DNA from: Gemmatimonadota bacterium | GTDB lineage: Bacteria > Gemmatimonadota > Gemmatimonadetes > Longimicrobiales > Gaopeijiaceae | Direction: 5' to 3' | NCBI GenBank assembly: GCA_022560615.1 | Contig: JADFSR010000026.1 | Coordinates: 1 to 59,214, forward strand | DNA: 59,214 nt | Shown: positions 51,068 to 59,214 of the stretch, piece by piece | Numbering within the stretch: position 1 is the first letter of the stretch | How the letters are laid out: each line of letters starts with the position of its first letter | Program-made: the position numbers and the translations under genes | The notes under the pieces: generated by a model | The model's database searches: none | Told to the model about the DNA's origin: nothing | What the model saw: only the letters and a program-made list of their open reading frames with translations

Positions 51068-53473
51068 CTAAGCCTGGTCCGCGGCAAGAACCCTCTCGAT
51101 CTCCCTGGCCGAGGGTCGAGCCCGCGGGACCGGCTCACCGCTCTCGCTTGTGCTCTCGCTGGCGATGGTGACTCGCAGCGCCTTGAGCCCGGAGATGCCG
51201 GGCAGGTCCTCCAGTTCAAGCTCGTCCAGCCCCGGGGCGAAGTAGCCCTTATTCTGGAGGAAATCGACGTACCGCCTGTACTCGGCGCCCTCACTGGCCG
51301 TGGAATACACGATGGTGAGCCGGCCCGGCTGGGTTACGCGCTCCTTTGTCCCTCGCACGAGGGCCTTGTCGATCCTCTTCTTGACGATCTCGTATCGGAT
51401 GTCGTGCGCCCCGTCTACGTCGAAGCGCTTCTCATCGACGCGGAACCGGATCGAGAGCGGCTGATGCTGCACGAGGACGAGGTGGGTCGCCTCGAGAGGC
51501 ACGGGCAAGTCGCCCTTCATACGGGCAAGCTCCCACTCGATCCGGCATGTCGTCATGAGCTGCCAGATCCGGAGATTGCGCAGATAGAGCTCATCGAAGA
51601 GTCCGTCCTCGCGGAGCTGGGCGCCGACGTAGATGTTGTGGTCCACTCCGTCCGTCCTGAACTTCTCGAAGAAGTGAGGGAACATGGCCTGGGCACGTTC
51701 CTCCTCCGCATCGAGCGTTGCCGAGATAGCGTCGTTTATGGCCGCCACGCTCAGCTCGAAATCCTTGCGACGCCGGTAGACGATGTTCAGGTCATCGTCC
51801 AGCGCCTCGCGATAGGCGGCGACGCGCTCGGCCACATCACTCCCGTAGGTCTCGATTTCTCCAAAGAGCGGCTCTACATCACGCCGGAGGAGCTCCAAGA
51901 CGCCCGATTCGTCGTCCGACCGGAGGTCGGATTCGATCTGGTCGAGATGCTGCGTCAGTAAGTATCCGACTTCCTCGAGTGCGGGCAGCGGTTGGATCTG
52001 CCCCGCCGCATTGATTACGTCCAACGCCAGCTGGAGCTGCTCCCTCAAGTCTTCCCGAATGGCCTCGTTGCGTATCCGCGACGAGCCGCGAATGTCGGCC
52101 AGACCGTAGAGTGGATACACGTCGTTGAATACGATCTGATCGAGCTCGGGGCTCACCTCCCCGCGCTCCCCTTGCTCCAGGTAGTTCAGCGCGGCTTCCC
52201 GGAAACGCCATTCAACGGCCGGGTGGATCGCCGTGTACTTCCGCTTGATCAGGGCCTGCACACGATCGTCGAGCTCGTCCAGGTTGCGCTTGAGCGTGGT
52301 GGCGAAAAGGGGAACGACGTCCACCAGTCTTCGAGCGTTGAAGGCGTTGAGGTCTCCCGGCCTCGGGGAGGCGAGCTCCATGAGGCCGACCAGCTTGCCC
52401 TCGACGTGAAGCGGATAGATGAGCAGGCTACGGTGTCCATGCTTCCGAAGGTGGTGCTCGTAGCCGGTGCGTACTCTCGACTTCTTCAGATCCTGCACGA
52501 TGACCGGGTCGGTACCGCGAAAGACGGCTGCATAATGGGAACTGGCCCGGTTTGGGCACGTGGGGGCGCACTCGTCACAGAGGAGCAGGCTCCTGCCCAC
52601 CGCCCTCGCACCGTCGATGGCATCAACGTCCGCTCGCCGGTCGAAGGCGATAAGACCGAGGCTGAGCTCCGGGCGACCCAGGAGGTTGCGAATGCGACGC
52701 TGGAGCCGATCGACCTTTTCGGGCGACGCCATCGAATCCTTCTCGATGAGGTCGTTCTTGAGTCGCGAAATCACCTCGTGCGGTGTCACGTCCACGGCGG
52801 TGATCACCGTCATCCCATCGAACTCGAAGGCGTCTGGAGGGAGAGTCTCAGTCCACAGGTCGACGTCGGTCGGCTCGGCCAGCAGGCGTGCTATGACCTC
52901 CGAAGACGGCTTTTCGATATCCCGAACGAGCCGGACCGAAACGAACCGTGGATCGATGCTCAACGAGAAGTGCCTGTCCAGCCCAACCTCCTCATCGCGG
53001 ACGGTCATGACCATCGCGTATTGGAGGTCTGCCTCGACTCCGACCCACTCCTCGAGCAGGAATTCGTAGGCCCACATGAGCTTCCCGAAGAGCAATTGGT
53101 CCGGCGGGATGTTCAGGTGCTCGTGGAAGCGCTCACTCTCGCCGAACCCGAGTCGTCGCCAACCCGGTGACTCGTAGAAGGGGACGGTCCCAAAGGGCTC
53201 GACGGCTATGGCGTAGTAATCGTCGTCCCGACCGGCCGGGACCATGGCGGTCATTAGGAGGTCGATAAGCTCCCGGTGCGTCTCCAGCACCGAGCGATCG
53301 TCAATGATCTGCCGCAGCTCGGGAGCCTCGCTGAGCCTCTCTACGATCACGCGAGCCGAGGGCGCATGGAGGGAACTCGGGTCCCCAGCCTGTCGCTCCC
53401 AGAAGTCGATCAGGTGCGACAAGCTCAGGCGTGTCCCGAACGGAAACTCCTCGATCAGCGAAGGGCTGGACAT
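51068..53473 (-). CDS. large GAF-domain protein with cysteine cluster
   Basis: Cytoplasmic protein of 801 residues. Residues about 270-400 resemble a GAF domain (HGHRSLLIYPLHVEGKLVGLMELASPRPG in part) that includes a four-cysteine-containing stretch LLLCDECAPTCPN near 296. The N-terminal 250 residues and the helical 450-700 region have no recognised domain; the C-terminus has VEGSDTGP-free acidic stretches and ends RVLAADQA. It has no histidine-kinase, GGDEF or helix-turn-helix part, so any output is unclear. It stands alone on the minus strand between the remnants and the DUF4396 fragment. Confidence 0.6.
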   Translation of the reverse strand: MSSPSLIEEFPFGTRLSLSHLIDFWERQAGDPSSLHAPSARVIVERLSEAPELRQIIDDRSVLETHRELIDLLMTAMVPAGRDDDYYAIAVEPFGTVPFYESPGWRRLGFGESERFHEHLNIPPDQLLFGKLMWAYEFLLEEWVGVEADLQYAMVMTVRDEEVGLDRHFSLSIDPRFVSVRLVRDIEKPSSEVIARLLAEPTDVDLWTETLPPDAFEFDGMTVITAVDVTPHEVISRLKNDLIEKDSMASPEKVDRLQRRIRNLLGRPELSLGLIAFDRRADVDAIDGARAVGRSLLLCDECAPTCPNRASSHYAAVFRGTDPVIVQDLKKSRVRTGYEHHLRKHGHRSLLIYPLHVEGKLVGLMELASPRPGDLNAFNARRLVDVVPLFATTLKRNLDELDDRVQALIKRKYTAIHPAVEWRFREAALNYLEQGERGEVSPELDQIVFNDVYPLYGLADIRGSSRIRNEAIREDLREQLQLALDVINAAGQIQPLPALEEVGYLLTQHLDQIESDLRSDDESGVLELLRRDVEPLFGEIETYGSDVAERVAAYREALDDDLNIVYRRRKDFELSVAAINDAISATLDAEEERAQAMFPHFFEKFRTDGVDHNIYVGAQLREDGLFDELYLRNLRIWQLMTTCRIEWELARMKGDLPVPLEATHLVLVQHQPLSIRFRVDEKRFDVDGAHDIRYEIVKKRIDKALVRGTKERVTQPGRLTIVYSTASEGAEYRRYVDFLQNKGYFAPGLDELELEDLPGISGLKALRVTIASESTSESGEPVPRARPSAREIERVLAADQA

Positions 53474-53578
53474 GATCGGCCGATACCTCCCAGCGTGGGG
53501 CCGCGGGTTTCACCGCGAACAACCCAATACCCCGACGGAGCCCGAGGATCCCGCGACTCCACCCCCGCTCGCGATCCA

Positions 53579-53850
53579 CTAGTGTATATGCCGGATGCCC
53601 TTCCCCACCAGCCAATAGTTCACAGGCCAAGCCGCGATGAAGCCGGCCAAGAGGGCCAGACCCATGCCCAGCCAGAAGATGGGGCTGCTCAATCCTGCGC
53701 CCATCACTCCGGGCGTATAGAGCTCCACCAGCACTTCGGTCGCCTCCATCACGGCGATGCTCAGCCCCTCCGCAGGGAGCTTGCGACCCGCCTGGGCAAC
53801 GTTGACCTTCGCATATCTGAAAACGCAGGAGGGACGTCCATGCTCGACAC
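53579..53850 (-). pseudogene. C-terminal fragment of a DUF4396 membrane protein
   Basis: The frame encodes RYAKVNVAQAGRKLPAEGLS, then two membrane segments ending FWLGMGLALLAGFIAAWPVNYWLVGKG (in part) and IRHIH, the typical ending of DUF4396 proteins. The N-terminal half of that family is missing. The frame is cut off at its upstream side by the start of the divergent outer-membrane barrel gene at 53840, so it may mark a rearrangement junction. Confidence 0.6.
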
Positions 53851-56446
53851 CTCTCGCATGAGTGCAGATGGGAAGCGACGCGCCGTGCCACCACGGGCGG
53901 CTGGGACGGTACGGACACTGCTTGCGGTCATCGGCCTAGTCACGTGCTTCGCACACTCGTTGCTTGCACAGGCCGCCGACCATGGAGAAGTGGTGGCCGC
54001 AGGCGAGCGCTATCGCGCCGGGCCCCTCCATCGGTGGATCCTGGGTCGGCACTACCGCGATGTGTGGACCCAGATCATCCAGGTGGAGCTGCTCGACCTG
54101 TCGTCGTTCGCCGGGGGACTCGAGCCACTTCGGACGGGGGGAGGGCTACAGACGAGATCCTTGAGGTTCATGGGCGCGGACGGCCGGGAGTACAGCTTCC
54201 GCTCCGTCGACAAGGATCCCTCGGCCGTGCTCGACCCACTTCTTCGTGGGACGGTCGTCAACGAGCTCGTTCAGGACGGGATCAGCGCGGCCCACCCCTA
54301 TGGCGCGCTGGTCGCTGCGCCACTCCTGGAAGCGGCGGGAGTCCTGCACGTGGAGCCCCAGCTCAGGCTCATGCCGGACGATCCTGCGCTCGGAGAGTTC
54401 AGGGAGGAGTTCGCCGGCGTTCTGGGACTCATCGAGGAACGTCCCGACGAGAATCAGGGTGACCGCACATCGTTTGCAGGGACTGCCCGCGTGATCGCCA
54501 GTGAGACGTTGACCGAGCGCCTCGATCGGGGCCCCAGTGACCTGGTCGACAGCGGAGCGTTTCTCACTGCTCGACTCGTCGATGTCTTTCTCGGCGACTG
54601 GGATAGGCACCGGGGACAGTGGCGGTGGGCGACCTACAGCGAGGCGGAGCCCAGGACATGGCTACCCGTGCCGACCGATCGCGACCAGGCGTTCTCCAAG
54701 TTCGACGGCGCTGCGACTCGAATCGTGAGCTTGTACATGCCGCAGTTCGTTCGCTTCGAGGAAAGCTACCCGAACATCACGCGATTGCACTGGAACGCGC
54801 GGGCCTTGGACCGGTGGTTCTTGTCCGGGCTCGAGCGACAGGTGTGGGACTCAGTGGGGACCGCACTGCAGGCGCGACTCACGGACGAGGTGATCGAGGA
54901 AGCCGTGCGACAGCTGCCGCCCGAGATCCACGCGCTCGGCGGTGAGGAACTCGCCCGCACGCTGCGAGTGAGGAGGGACCTGCTCAATGAGGCGTGGGAC
55001 GAGTTCTACCGACTGCTCGCCGACAAGGTCGACATCCACGCCACCAACGCCGACGAAGTAGTCGTGGTCGATCGCTCGGAGTCGGGTCGCGTCGGAGTGA
55101 CGATCACCGCGCCCGATCATCTGGAAGCAGCGTATTTTCAGCGTCGCTTCGACGCCACGGAAACGGACGAGATCAGGATCTACTTAGGGGGCGGCGATGA
55201 CCAGGTAGTGGTGCGGGGAGGCGCCTGGTCGAATATCACGATCCGGATCATCGGCGGGGCAGGAGACGACCGCTATGAATTCGGGTCGGATGGACAGCGA
55301 GTGCGACTCTACGATCACGAGGGCGTCAACCAGGTATCGGGCAGCGGATCTCAGCCGATCGACGACAAGGAGTTCGACGAGTGGGTCTGGACGGAAGAGG
55401 ACCGAGATCAGCCCCGCGATTGGGGCAGCAGTACGCTGCCGATCTTCTGGTCGTTGTACTCGTCCGATCTCGGACTCTTCCTGGGGGGTGGAGCCCACTT
55501 CGAGCGCTACGGCTTCCGGAAGCCACCGTACGCATCGGCGTTCGACGTCCGAGGCGGGTACACGCCAACCCTCCGTAAAGGACGGGTCGAGATCGAGGGA
55601 CGCCTGAACCAAGAGAACTCCCGCCTCTTCTGGACGTTGGGGGGCCGTATCTCACGGCTGGACGTCCTCCACTATTTCGGGCTTGGTAACACGACGCCCA
55701 CCGGTGCACAGTCGTTCCATAAGGTCGACCAGACAGCAGCCTCTTTCGCGCTCGGGCTCGGGGTCTCGCCGAGCTCCCGGTTCGTGTTGTCGGGTGGCCT
55801 GGCGCTCGAGCGGTTCAGCACAGGCGAGAACACCGGGCGCTTCTACAATACTTTGGACTCGATCTACGGGAACGGCCAGTTCATCCAGCTCGGTGCCACG
55901 GCTAGCCTCGTCATAGACCCGTTCATCGATTCCGAGACCACCGGCAACCGTATCCGCGTCTCGCTCATCGGCACGGCCTTCCCGGACCTGCTCGACGTCG
56001 AGCGGACGTTCGGCAGGGCCGGCGCCGAGGTATCCACTCTGTTGGCGCCCTCTCTCGACCCCTGGATTTCGCTCGCTCTGCGGGCGGGTGGTGAGCAGGT
56101 CTGGGGTCGATTCCCGTGGTATGAAGCAGCCTTCCTCGGGGGTAATTCGACGATCCGCGGATGGGCCGACCAGCGCTTCGCCGGAGATGCCGCCGCATTC
56201 GCCAGCGCCGAGCTCCGGCTCCGGTTCTGGCGTCCGCAGGTCCTGGTGCCCGTCGGGACAGGGGTGTTCGGCTTTGCCGACGCGGGACGCGTGTCCCTTG
56301 CTGGGTCCTCACCCGGAGGATGGCATACCAGCCTTGGCGGAGGTCTCTGGTTTCAACCAGTCCGTCAGCCCTACATCGTTCGCGCGGGAATCGGAGTCAG
56401 TGACGAATCCACGAAGTTCTTCGTCATTCTCGGGCTGCCGTACTAG
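53840..56446 (+). CDS. outer-membrane beta-barrel protein (Omp85/D15-like) with kinase-like motif
   Basis: Exported 868-residue protein; the ATG at 53840 follows AGGAGG and the signal ends AHSLLAQA. Residues about 230-300 carry LVDVFLGDWDRHRGQWRW and then PTDRDQAFSKFDG, resembling the GNxDRHxxN and DxG motifs of FAM20/HipA-type kinases. From about 530 the sequence is aromatic-rich strands (GLFLGGGAHFERYGFRKPPY and later AELRLRFWRPQVLVP, GFADAGRVSLAG, PYIVRAGIGV) typical of surface-antigen/Omp85-type barrels. It is therefore a soluble domain fused to a barrel. No POTRA repeats are recognised. Confidence 0.7.
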   Translation: MLDTSRMSADGKRRAVPPRAAGTVRTLLAVIGLVTCFAHSLLAQAADHGEVVAAGERYRAGPLHRWILGRHYRDVWTQIIQVELLDLSSFAGGLEPLRTGGGLQTRSLRFMGADGREYSFRSVDKDPSAVLDPLLRGTVVNELVQDGISAAHPYGALVAAPLLEAAGVLHVEPQLRLMPDDPALGEFREEFAGVLGLIEERPDENQGDRTSFAGTARVIASETLTERLDRGPSDLVDSGAFLTARLVDVFLGDWDRHRGQWRWATYSEAEPRTWLPVPTDRDQAFSKFDGAATRIVSLYMPQFVRFEESYPNITRLHWNARALDRWFLSGLERQVWDSVGTALQARLTDEVIEEAVRQLPPEIHALGGEELARTLRVRRDLLNEAWDEFYRLLADKVDIHATNADEVVVVDRSESGRVGVTITAPDHLEAAYFQRRFDATETDEIRIYLGGGDDQVVVRGGAWSNITIRIIGGAGDDRYEFGSDGQRVRLYDHEGVNQVSGSGSQPIDDKEFDEWVWTEEDRDQPRDWGSSTLPIFWSLYSSDLGLFLGGGAHFERYGFRKPPYASAFDVRGGYTPTLRKGRVEIEGRLNQENSRLFWTLGGRISRLDVLHYFGLGNTTPTGAQSFHKVDQTAASFALGLGVSPSSRFVLSGGLALERFSTGENTGRFYNTLDSIYGNGQFIQLGATASLVIDPFIDSETTGNRIRVSLIGTAFPDLLDVERTFGRAGAEVSTLLAPSLDPWISLALRAGGEQVWGRFPWYEAAFLGGNSTIRGWADQRFAGDAAAFASAELRLRFWRPQVLVPVGTGVFGFADAGRVSLAGSSPGGWHTSLGGGLWFQPVRQPYIVRAGIGVSDESTKFFVILGLPY

Positions 56447-56487
56447 ACAGCGACGAGACATAGCAGGGCGACGCGTGTTGACCGGGG

Positions 56488-57069
56488 CTATGACGGAGCG
56501 AATATGGGTTCCCGAAGTCCCCCGACGCCCCACCAAAGGCAGACTAATAGCCAAGCGATGGCCAACGCGCCGTGGAACGCCCGATCGTCGCTGCGTCTCC
56601 CGATGGCAAACGCCACGGCAAACACCACGAGAGAAGCCAGGCGGAGCGGGTCCCAATCGGAGCCGAGCGCCCGCTGCTGCAACACAGCGTTCGCGAAATC
56701 GACCGCCTGAAACACCAGCCATACCATGAAGAACCGAGATCGATTACTCTCGAAGTGAGCGCGGAAGTCGATGATCTCCGCACCTCTCACTGGGTAGAGC
56801 AGTCCGCTCATCAGGTACAGGACCACGGAGTACGCCACGAGGTCCAGGAAGTGGAGCAGCGTCCACACTTGGACGTCGGTGAGGCTGAAGTTGAACCACC
56901 AGACCAAGAGCGTCGTAATGAACACGTTGGCCGTCCACACAGCATGAATCCAATCGACTCGTTCGCGGACCCTCGTGTCCAGGATCAGCGAGACGCCGCT
57001 AAGGAGGTGAACGACGGCGAGGCCAAGTATCACTGAGACGAAGACGGTCAGATACTCGTATGGATCCAT
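56488..57069 (-). CDS. multi-pass membrane protein, unknown function
   Basis: Product of 193 residues with about six hydrophobic segments, beginning MDPYEYLTVFVSVILGLAVVHLL (in part), then VWTANVFITTLLVWWF, LLHFLDLVAYSVVLYLMSGLL, FFMVWLVFQAVDFANAV and ALAIAWLLVCLWWGVGGL. No motif is recognised. It is convergent with the barrel gene, 41 bases apart. The region 57070-57275 after it on the plus-strand side holds no recognisable gene. Confidence 0.6.
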   Translation of the reverse strand: MDPYEYLTVFVSVILGLAVVHLLSGVSLILDTRVRERVDWIHAVWTANVFITTLLVWWFNFSLTDVQVWTLLHFLDLVAYSVVLYLMSGLLYPVRGAEIIDFRAHFESNRSRFFMVWLVFQAVDFANAVLQQRALGSDWDPLRLASLVVFAVAFAIGRRSDDRAFHGALAIAWLLVCLWWGVGGLREPIFAPS

Positions 57070-57275
57070 GATCAGCTAGCTCCGGGATTGGCGTCCTCGG
57101 CGAGATGCCGACCCGAGTGATGTGGGGCCGAATGCCAAGAGTGGCGCAACGCTGAGAGGCACTCAACCCCCCGGGTTCCGCTCAAGATCCGGGAACTCCG
57201 ACTCGAAGGCGTGGAACCACGGCACGTCGTTCGGCCGTAGCGTAGAGTGGGTCAGCGACTCGAACAGAGCCCGGA

Positions 57276-57765
57276 GGCCCACTACCGCTGATCGCCGGCG
57301 GCATCGGGATCACACCGATCCTGGCCATGCTGAGGACGCTGGTCGCGAGCGGCGCGGACACGGAGGTGCACTATGCAGCCGCCGCTCCCGAACGCATGGC
57401 GTACAGAGACGACGTGGTCCAGCTCGCGGGAGATCACGCCCTGTGTTACACGGGCGGCCGGTCTTCCGAGACGGGCATGGTCTGCGGCGTGTGCTCGGGC
57501 GATAGCCCGATTCGCGTGGAGGTCGCCCGATCCGGAATGACCACCGACGTGCCGGCGGACACCACGATTCTCGACGCGATGCTCGAGGCGGGCGTGTGGA
57601 CATCGTACGAGTGCCGGCGAGGCGAGTGCGGGTCCTGCACGGCCACCGTACGTCGAGGGCGAGCCGGACCACAGGGACGTGTGCCTGACCGCGGCCGACC
57701 GCGCGCGATTCATGTGCCCCCGCGTTTCGAGAGCGAAGGGCGAACGCCTGGTGCTCGATCTCTGA
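57276..57765 (+). pseudogene. remnant of a PDR/VanB-type dioxygenase reductase
   Basis: The NAD-binding end and the 2Fe-2S domain of an oxygenase reductase are present: LPLIAGGIGITPILAMLRTL, HYAAAAPERMAY, CYTGGRSSETG, and the cluster ligands YECRRGECGSC. After this the frame changes: removing one C at 57651 gives TVVEGEPDHRDVCLTAADRA and an ending GERLVLDL, the normal family end with the last cysteine. The flavin-binding N-terminal domain is missing. It lies 72 bases upstream of the disulfide-reductase gene. Confidence 0.65.
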
Positions 57766-57837
57766 CGGCGGCGCGAGTTGACAGCACCCGTGGGCGACAG
57801 AATTCTTGACCAGTCTCCAGCAGAAAAGGAGCGGGAC

Positions 57838-59214
57838 ATGCCAGCGTACGACTACGACGTCCTGGTCGTGGGGGCCGGACAGGGTGGACTTCCGGCTGCC
57901 CACATGGCGGCTAACCTGGGAGCCAAGGTCGCATTGATCGAGGAGCACGAGGTCGGCGGCACCTGAGTCAACGAAGGGTGCGTACCCACCAAGGCCCTAC
58001 TCCGTTCGGCCGAGGTCATGCACCTGGTTGCCCGGCGGGCAGCTGAATTCGGAGTCGAGGTCGAGGGCCAAGTTCGCTTCCGCTTGGATCAGGCCGTTGC
58101 CCGCAAGGACTCGATCGTCAAAGGCATCCACAAGTCGATCTACGGCGCCCTCGACCGGCGAAAGGAAGCGATTGACTTCCTGCGAGGGGAAGCTCGTTTC
58201 CTGAACGAGCATGAGATCGAAACGGGAGATGGCCGCTTGAGCTTCGAGAAGGCCATCGTGGCCACCGGGGCGCGTCGAGTCGTACCGCCCATTCCCGGCC
58301 TCGAGGACGTCGAGTTTCTCACCAACCGAACCGCCCTCGAGTTGAATGATCTGCCCTCCAGCATGATCATCGTGGGCGGCGGCTATGTCGGCATCGAGTT
58401 CGCCCAGATGTACGGTCGTTTCGGCACTCGAGTGACTCTCCTCGGCCGTAACAGCCGGCTGGCGCCCACGGAGGATCCGGATCTGGCGCAGCTCCTGGCT
58501 GGGTATCTTCGAGAAGAGGACATCCAAGTGTATACGAATGCTCCCGTCACCTCGCTGCGCAAAGATGGGCATGAGTCGGTGGCCTCGGCTATGGTAGATG
58601 GAGAAGAGAAGGAGTTTCGCGCTGAGGTCGTGCTGCTGGCGGCCGGTCGCGTCGGCAACACCGACCGACTCGACCTAGAGGCGGCAGGAGTAGCGACCCT
58701 GGCGAAGGGCTTCGTCCAGGTAGATGATCGGCTGACCACCAGCCAGCCCAACATCTCTGCCATCGGAGACGTGAAGGGTGGGTGGATGTTTACCCACGTG
58801 GCGACCTACGACGGACCCATCGCCGCTCTCAATGCAGTAAAGGGGGCAGGGCGCAGCGTCGACTATCGGGTGGTGCCACGCGTCATCTTCAGCGATCCGG
58901 CGCTCGCCGCCGTAGGTCTGACGGAGACCGAGGCGAGCGAGCAGGGCTACGACGTGGCGGTGGGGAGCGTCCCCGTCCAGGGTGCCAGGTCCCTTGCGAT
59001 CGGTGATGGCCGCGGCCGGCTCAAGGCCGTGGTGAATCGAGCCGATGGCGAAATTCTCGGATTTCACATCCTGGCCCCTCACGGGGACGACCTGCTCCAC
59101 GAGGTCGTGGCGGCCATGCACGACCACGGCCGCATCGAGCGCATCGGGAAGTCCGTCCACGCCCATCCAACGTTGAGCGAGATGGTGAAGGCAGCTGCCA
59201 AGGCAGCGAACTGA
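57838..59214 (+). CDS. class I pyridine-nucleotide disulfide oxidoreductase with in-frame TGA at the first redox cysteine (possible selenoprotein)
   Basis: FAD/NAD(P)-dependent enzyme of the dihydrolipoamide dehydrogenase/mercuric reductase class, 458 residues. From ATG 57838 (AAGGAG upstream) it opens DVLVVGAGQGGLPAA, then EEHEVGGT-TGA-VNEGCVPTK. Relatives have GGTCxNxGCxPTK, so the TGA at 57964-57966 replaces Cys43 of the redox pair with Cys48. All else is intact: NAD-site IIVGGGYVGIEFAQMYGRFG (in part), AIGDVKGGWMFTHVA, and the C-terminal catalytic HAHPTLSEM ending at 59214. An annotation starting at 58018 would lose the FAD site and this motif. Selenocysteine, nonsense mutation and base error all remain possible. 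Confidence 0.8.
57976..57987 (+). promoter_or_regulatory. short hairpin just after the in-frame TGA
   Basis: GGGT-GCGT-ACCC can form a four-base stem with a four-base loop starting 13 bases after the TGA. An alternative four-base stem GGTG/CACC has a six-base loop. Bacterial SECIS hairpins usually place the loop about 16-37 bases downstream, so this is a weak candidate. Confidence 0.2.

Noticed and set aside
51992-53170. 392-codon plus-strand open frame opposite the GAF protein
   Set aside because: No start context or motif; it mirrors third-position GC of the real gene.
57976-57987. A convincing SECIS element after the TGA
   Set aside because: Stems are four base pairs and the loop starts 13 bases after the TGA, shorter than usual; kept only as a weak candidate.
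1-59214. CRISPR arrays, tRNA or rRNA genes, insertion sequences, phage genes
   Set aside because: No regularly spaced repeats, no cloverleaf or rRNA-like stretch and no transposase or phage motif was seen.

Overview
The window is one stretch of a GC-rich, double-membraned bacterial chromosome. The gene content looks most like Gemmatimonadota or a relative: a men cluster for menaquinone, a TonB-dependent receptor with a carboxypeptidase-like N-terminal domain, many lipoproteins with beta-propeller or Ig-like folds, two ~1,050-1,100-residue sortilin/BNR-repeat proteins, a PadR regulator with a permease-prefix membrane protein, M28/M19 peptidases and an NSS transporter. This assignment is an inference from gene families; there is no rRNA, tRNA, CRISPR array or transposase in the window to confirm it.

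Layout. 1-4811 (minus): overlapping operon menF-menD-menB-menA, with menA cut by the window edge. 4879-6577 (minus): BlaI-type repressor and M56 sensor peptidase. 6661-11488: small lipoproteins and two propeller proteins, two of the lipoproteins frameshifted. 11606-13663 (plus): PadR, a membrane protein and two tandem mini ExbB/TolQ-like proteins. 13660-14713 (minus): a damaged ArsR/AHSA1 pair and a Cys-less ArsC-like protein. 14894-20716: DUF72 protein, propeller lipoprotein, M19 dipeptidase-like protein, amidohydrolase, DUF411 protein and a DUF1028 remnant. 20780-26180: TonB receptor plus Ig-like lipoprotein, and a divergent amidase. 26279-32843 (plus): a compact eight-gene type II fatty-acid-synthase-like operon (enoyl reductase, KAS III, FabA, FabZ, KAS II, ACP, PlsC-like acyltransferase, DegT aminotransferase) whose product is unknown. 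32943-41243: BNR protein, broken sigma/anti-sigma locus, double creatininase, NSS transporter with a 35-residue partner. 41355-45206: two VapBC-like toxin-antitoxin pairs flanking an M28 peptidase, each with a visible operator repeat. 45218-53473 (minus): small orphan, second BNR protein, LCAT-like lipase, two gene remnants and a GAF protein. 53579-59214: DUF4396 remnant, a large outer-membrane barrel protein, a membrane protein, a decayed dioxygenase reductase, and a flavoprotein disulfide reductase.

The most striking single observation is at 57838-59214. A complete class I pyridine-nucleotide disulfide reductase reads through an in-frame TGA placed exactly on the first redox-active cysteine (GGT-TGA-VNEGC). 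This is either a selenocysteine codon or a nonsense mutation at the one position where it is most misleading. The best candidate for an undescribed pathway is the fatty-acid-synthase-like operon ending in a PLP aminotransferase.

Several genes (7149-7420, 10672-11488, 13941-14268, 20460-20716, 57276-57765) are each interrupted by one or two single-base indels while the protein stays recognisable in the other frame. That pattern fits either recent decay or indel errors in a metagenome assembly, and frames nearby should be read with this in mind.
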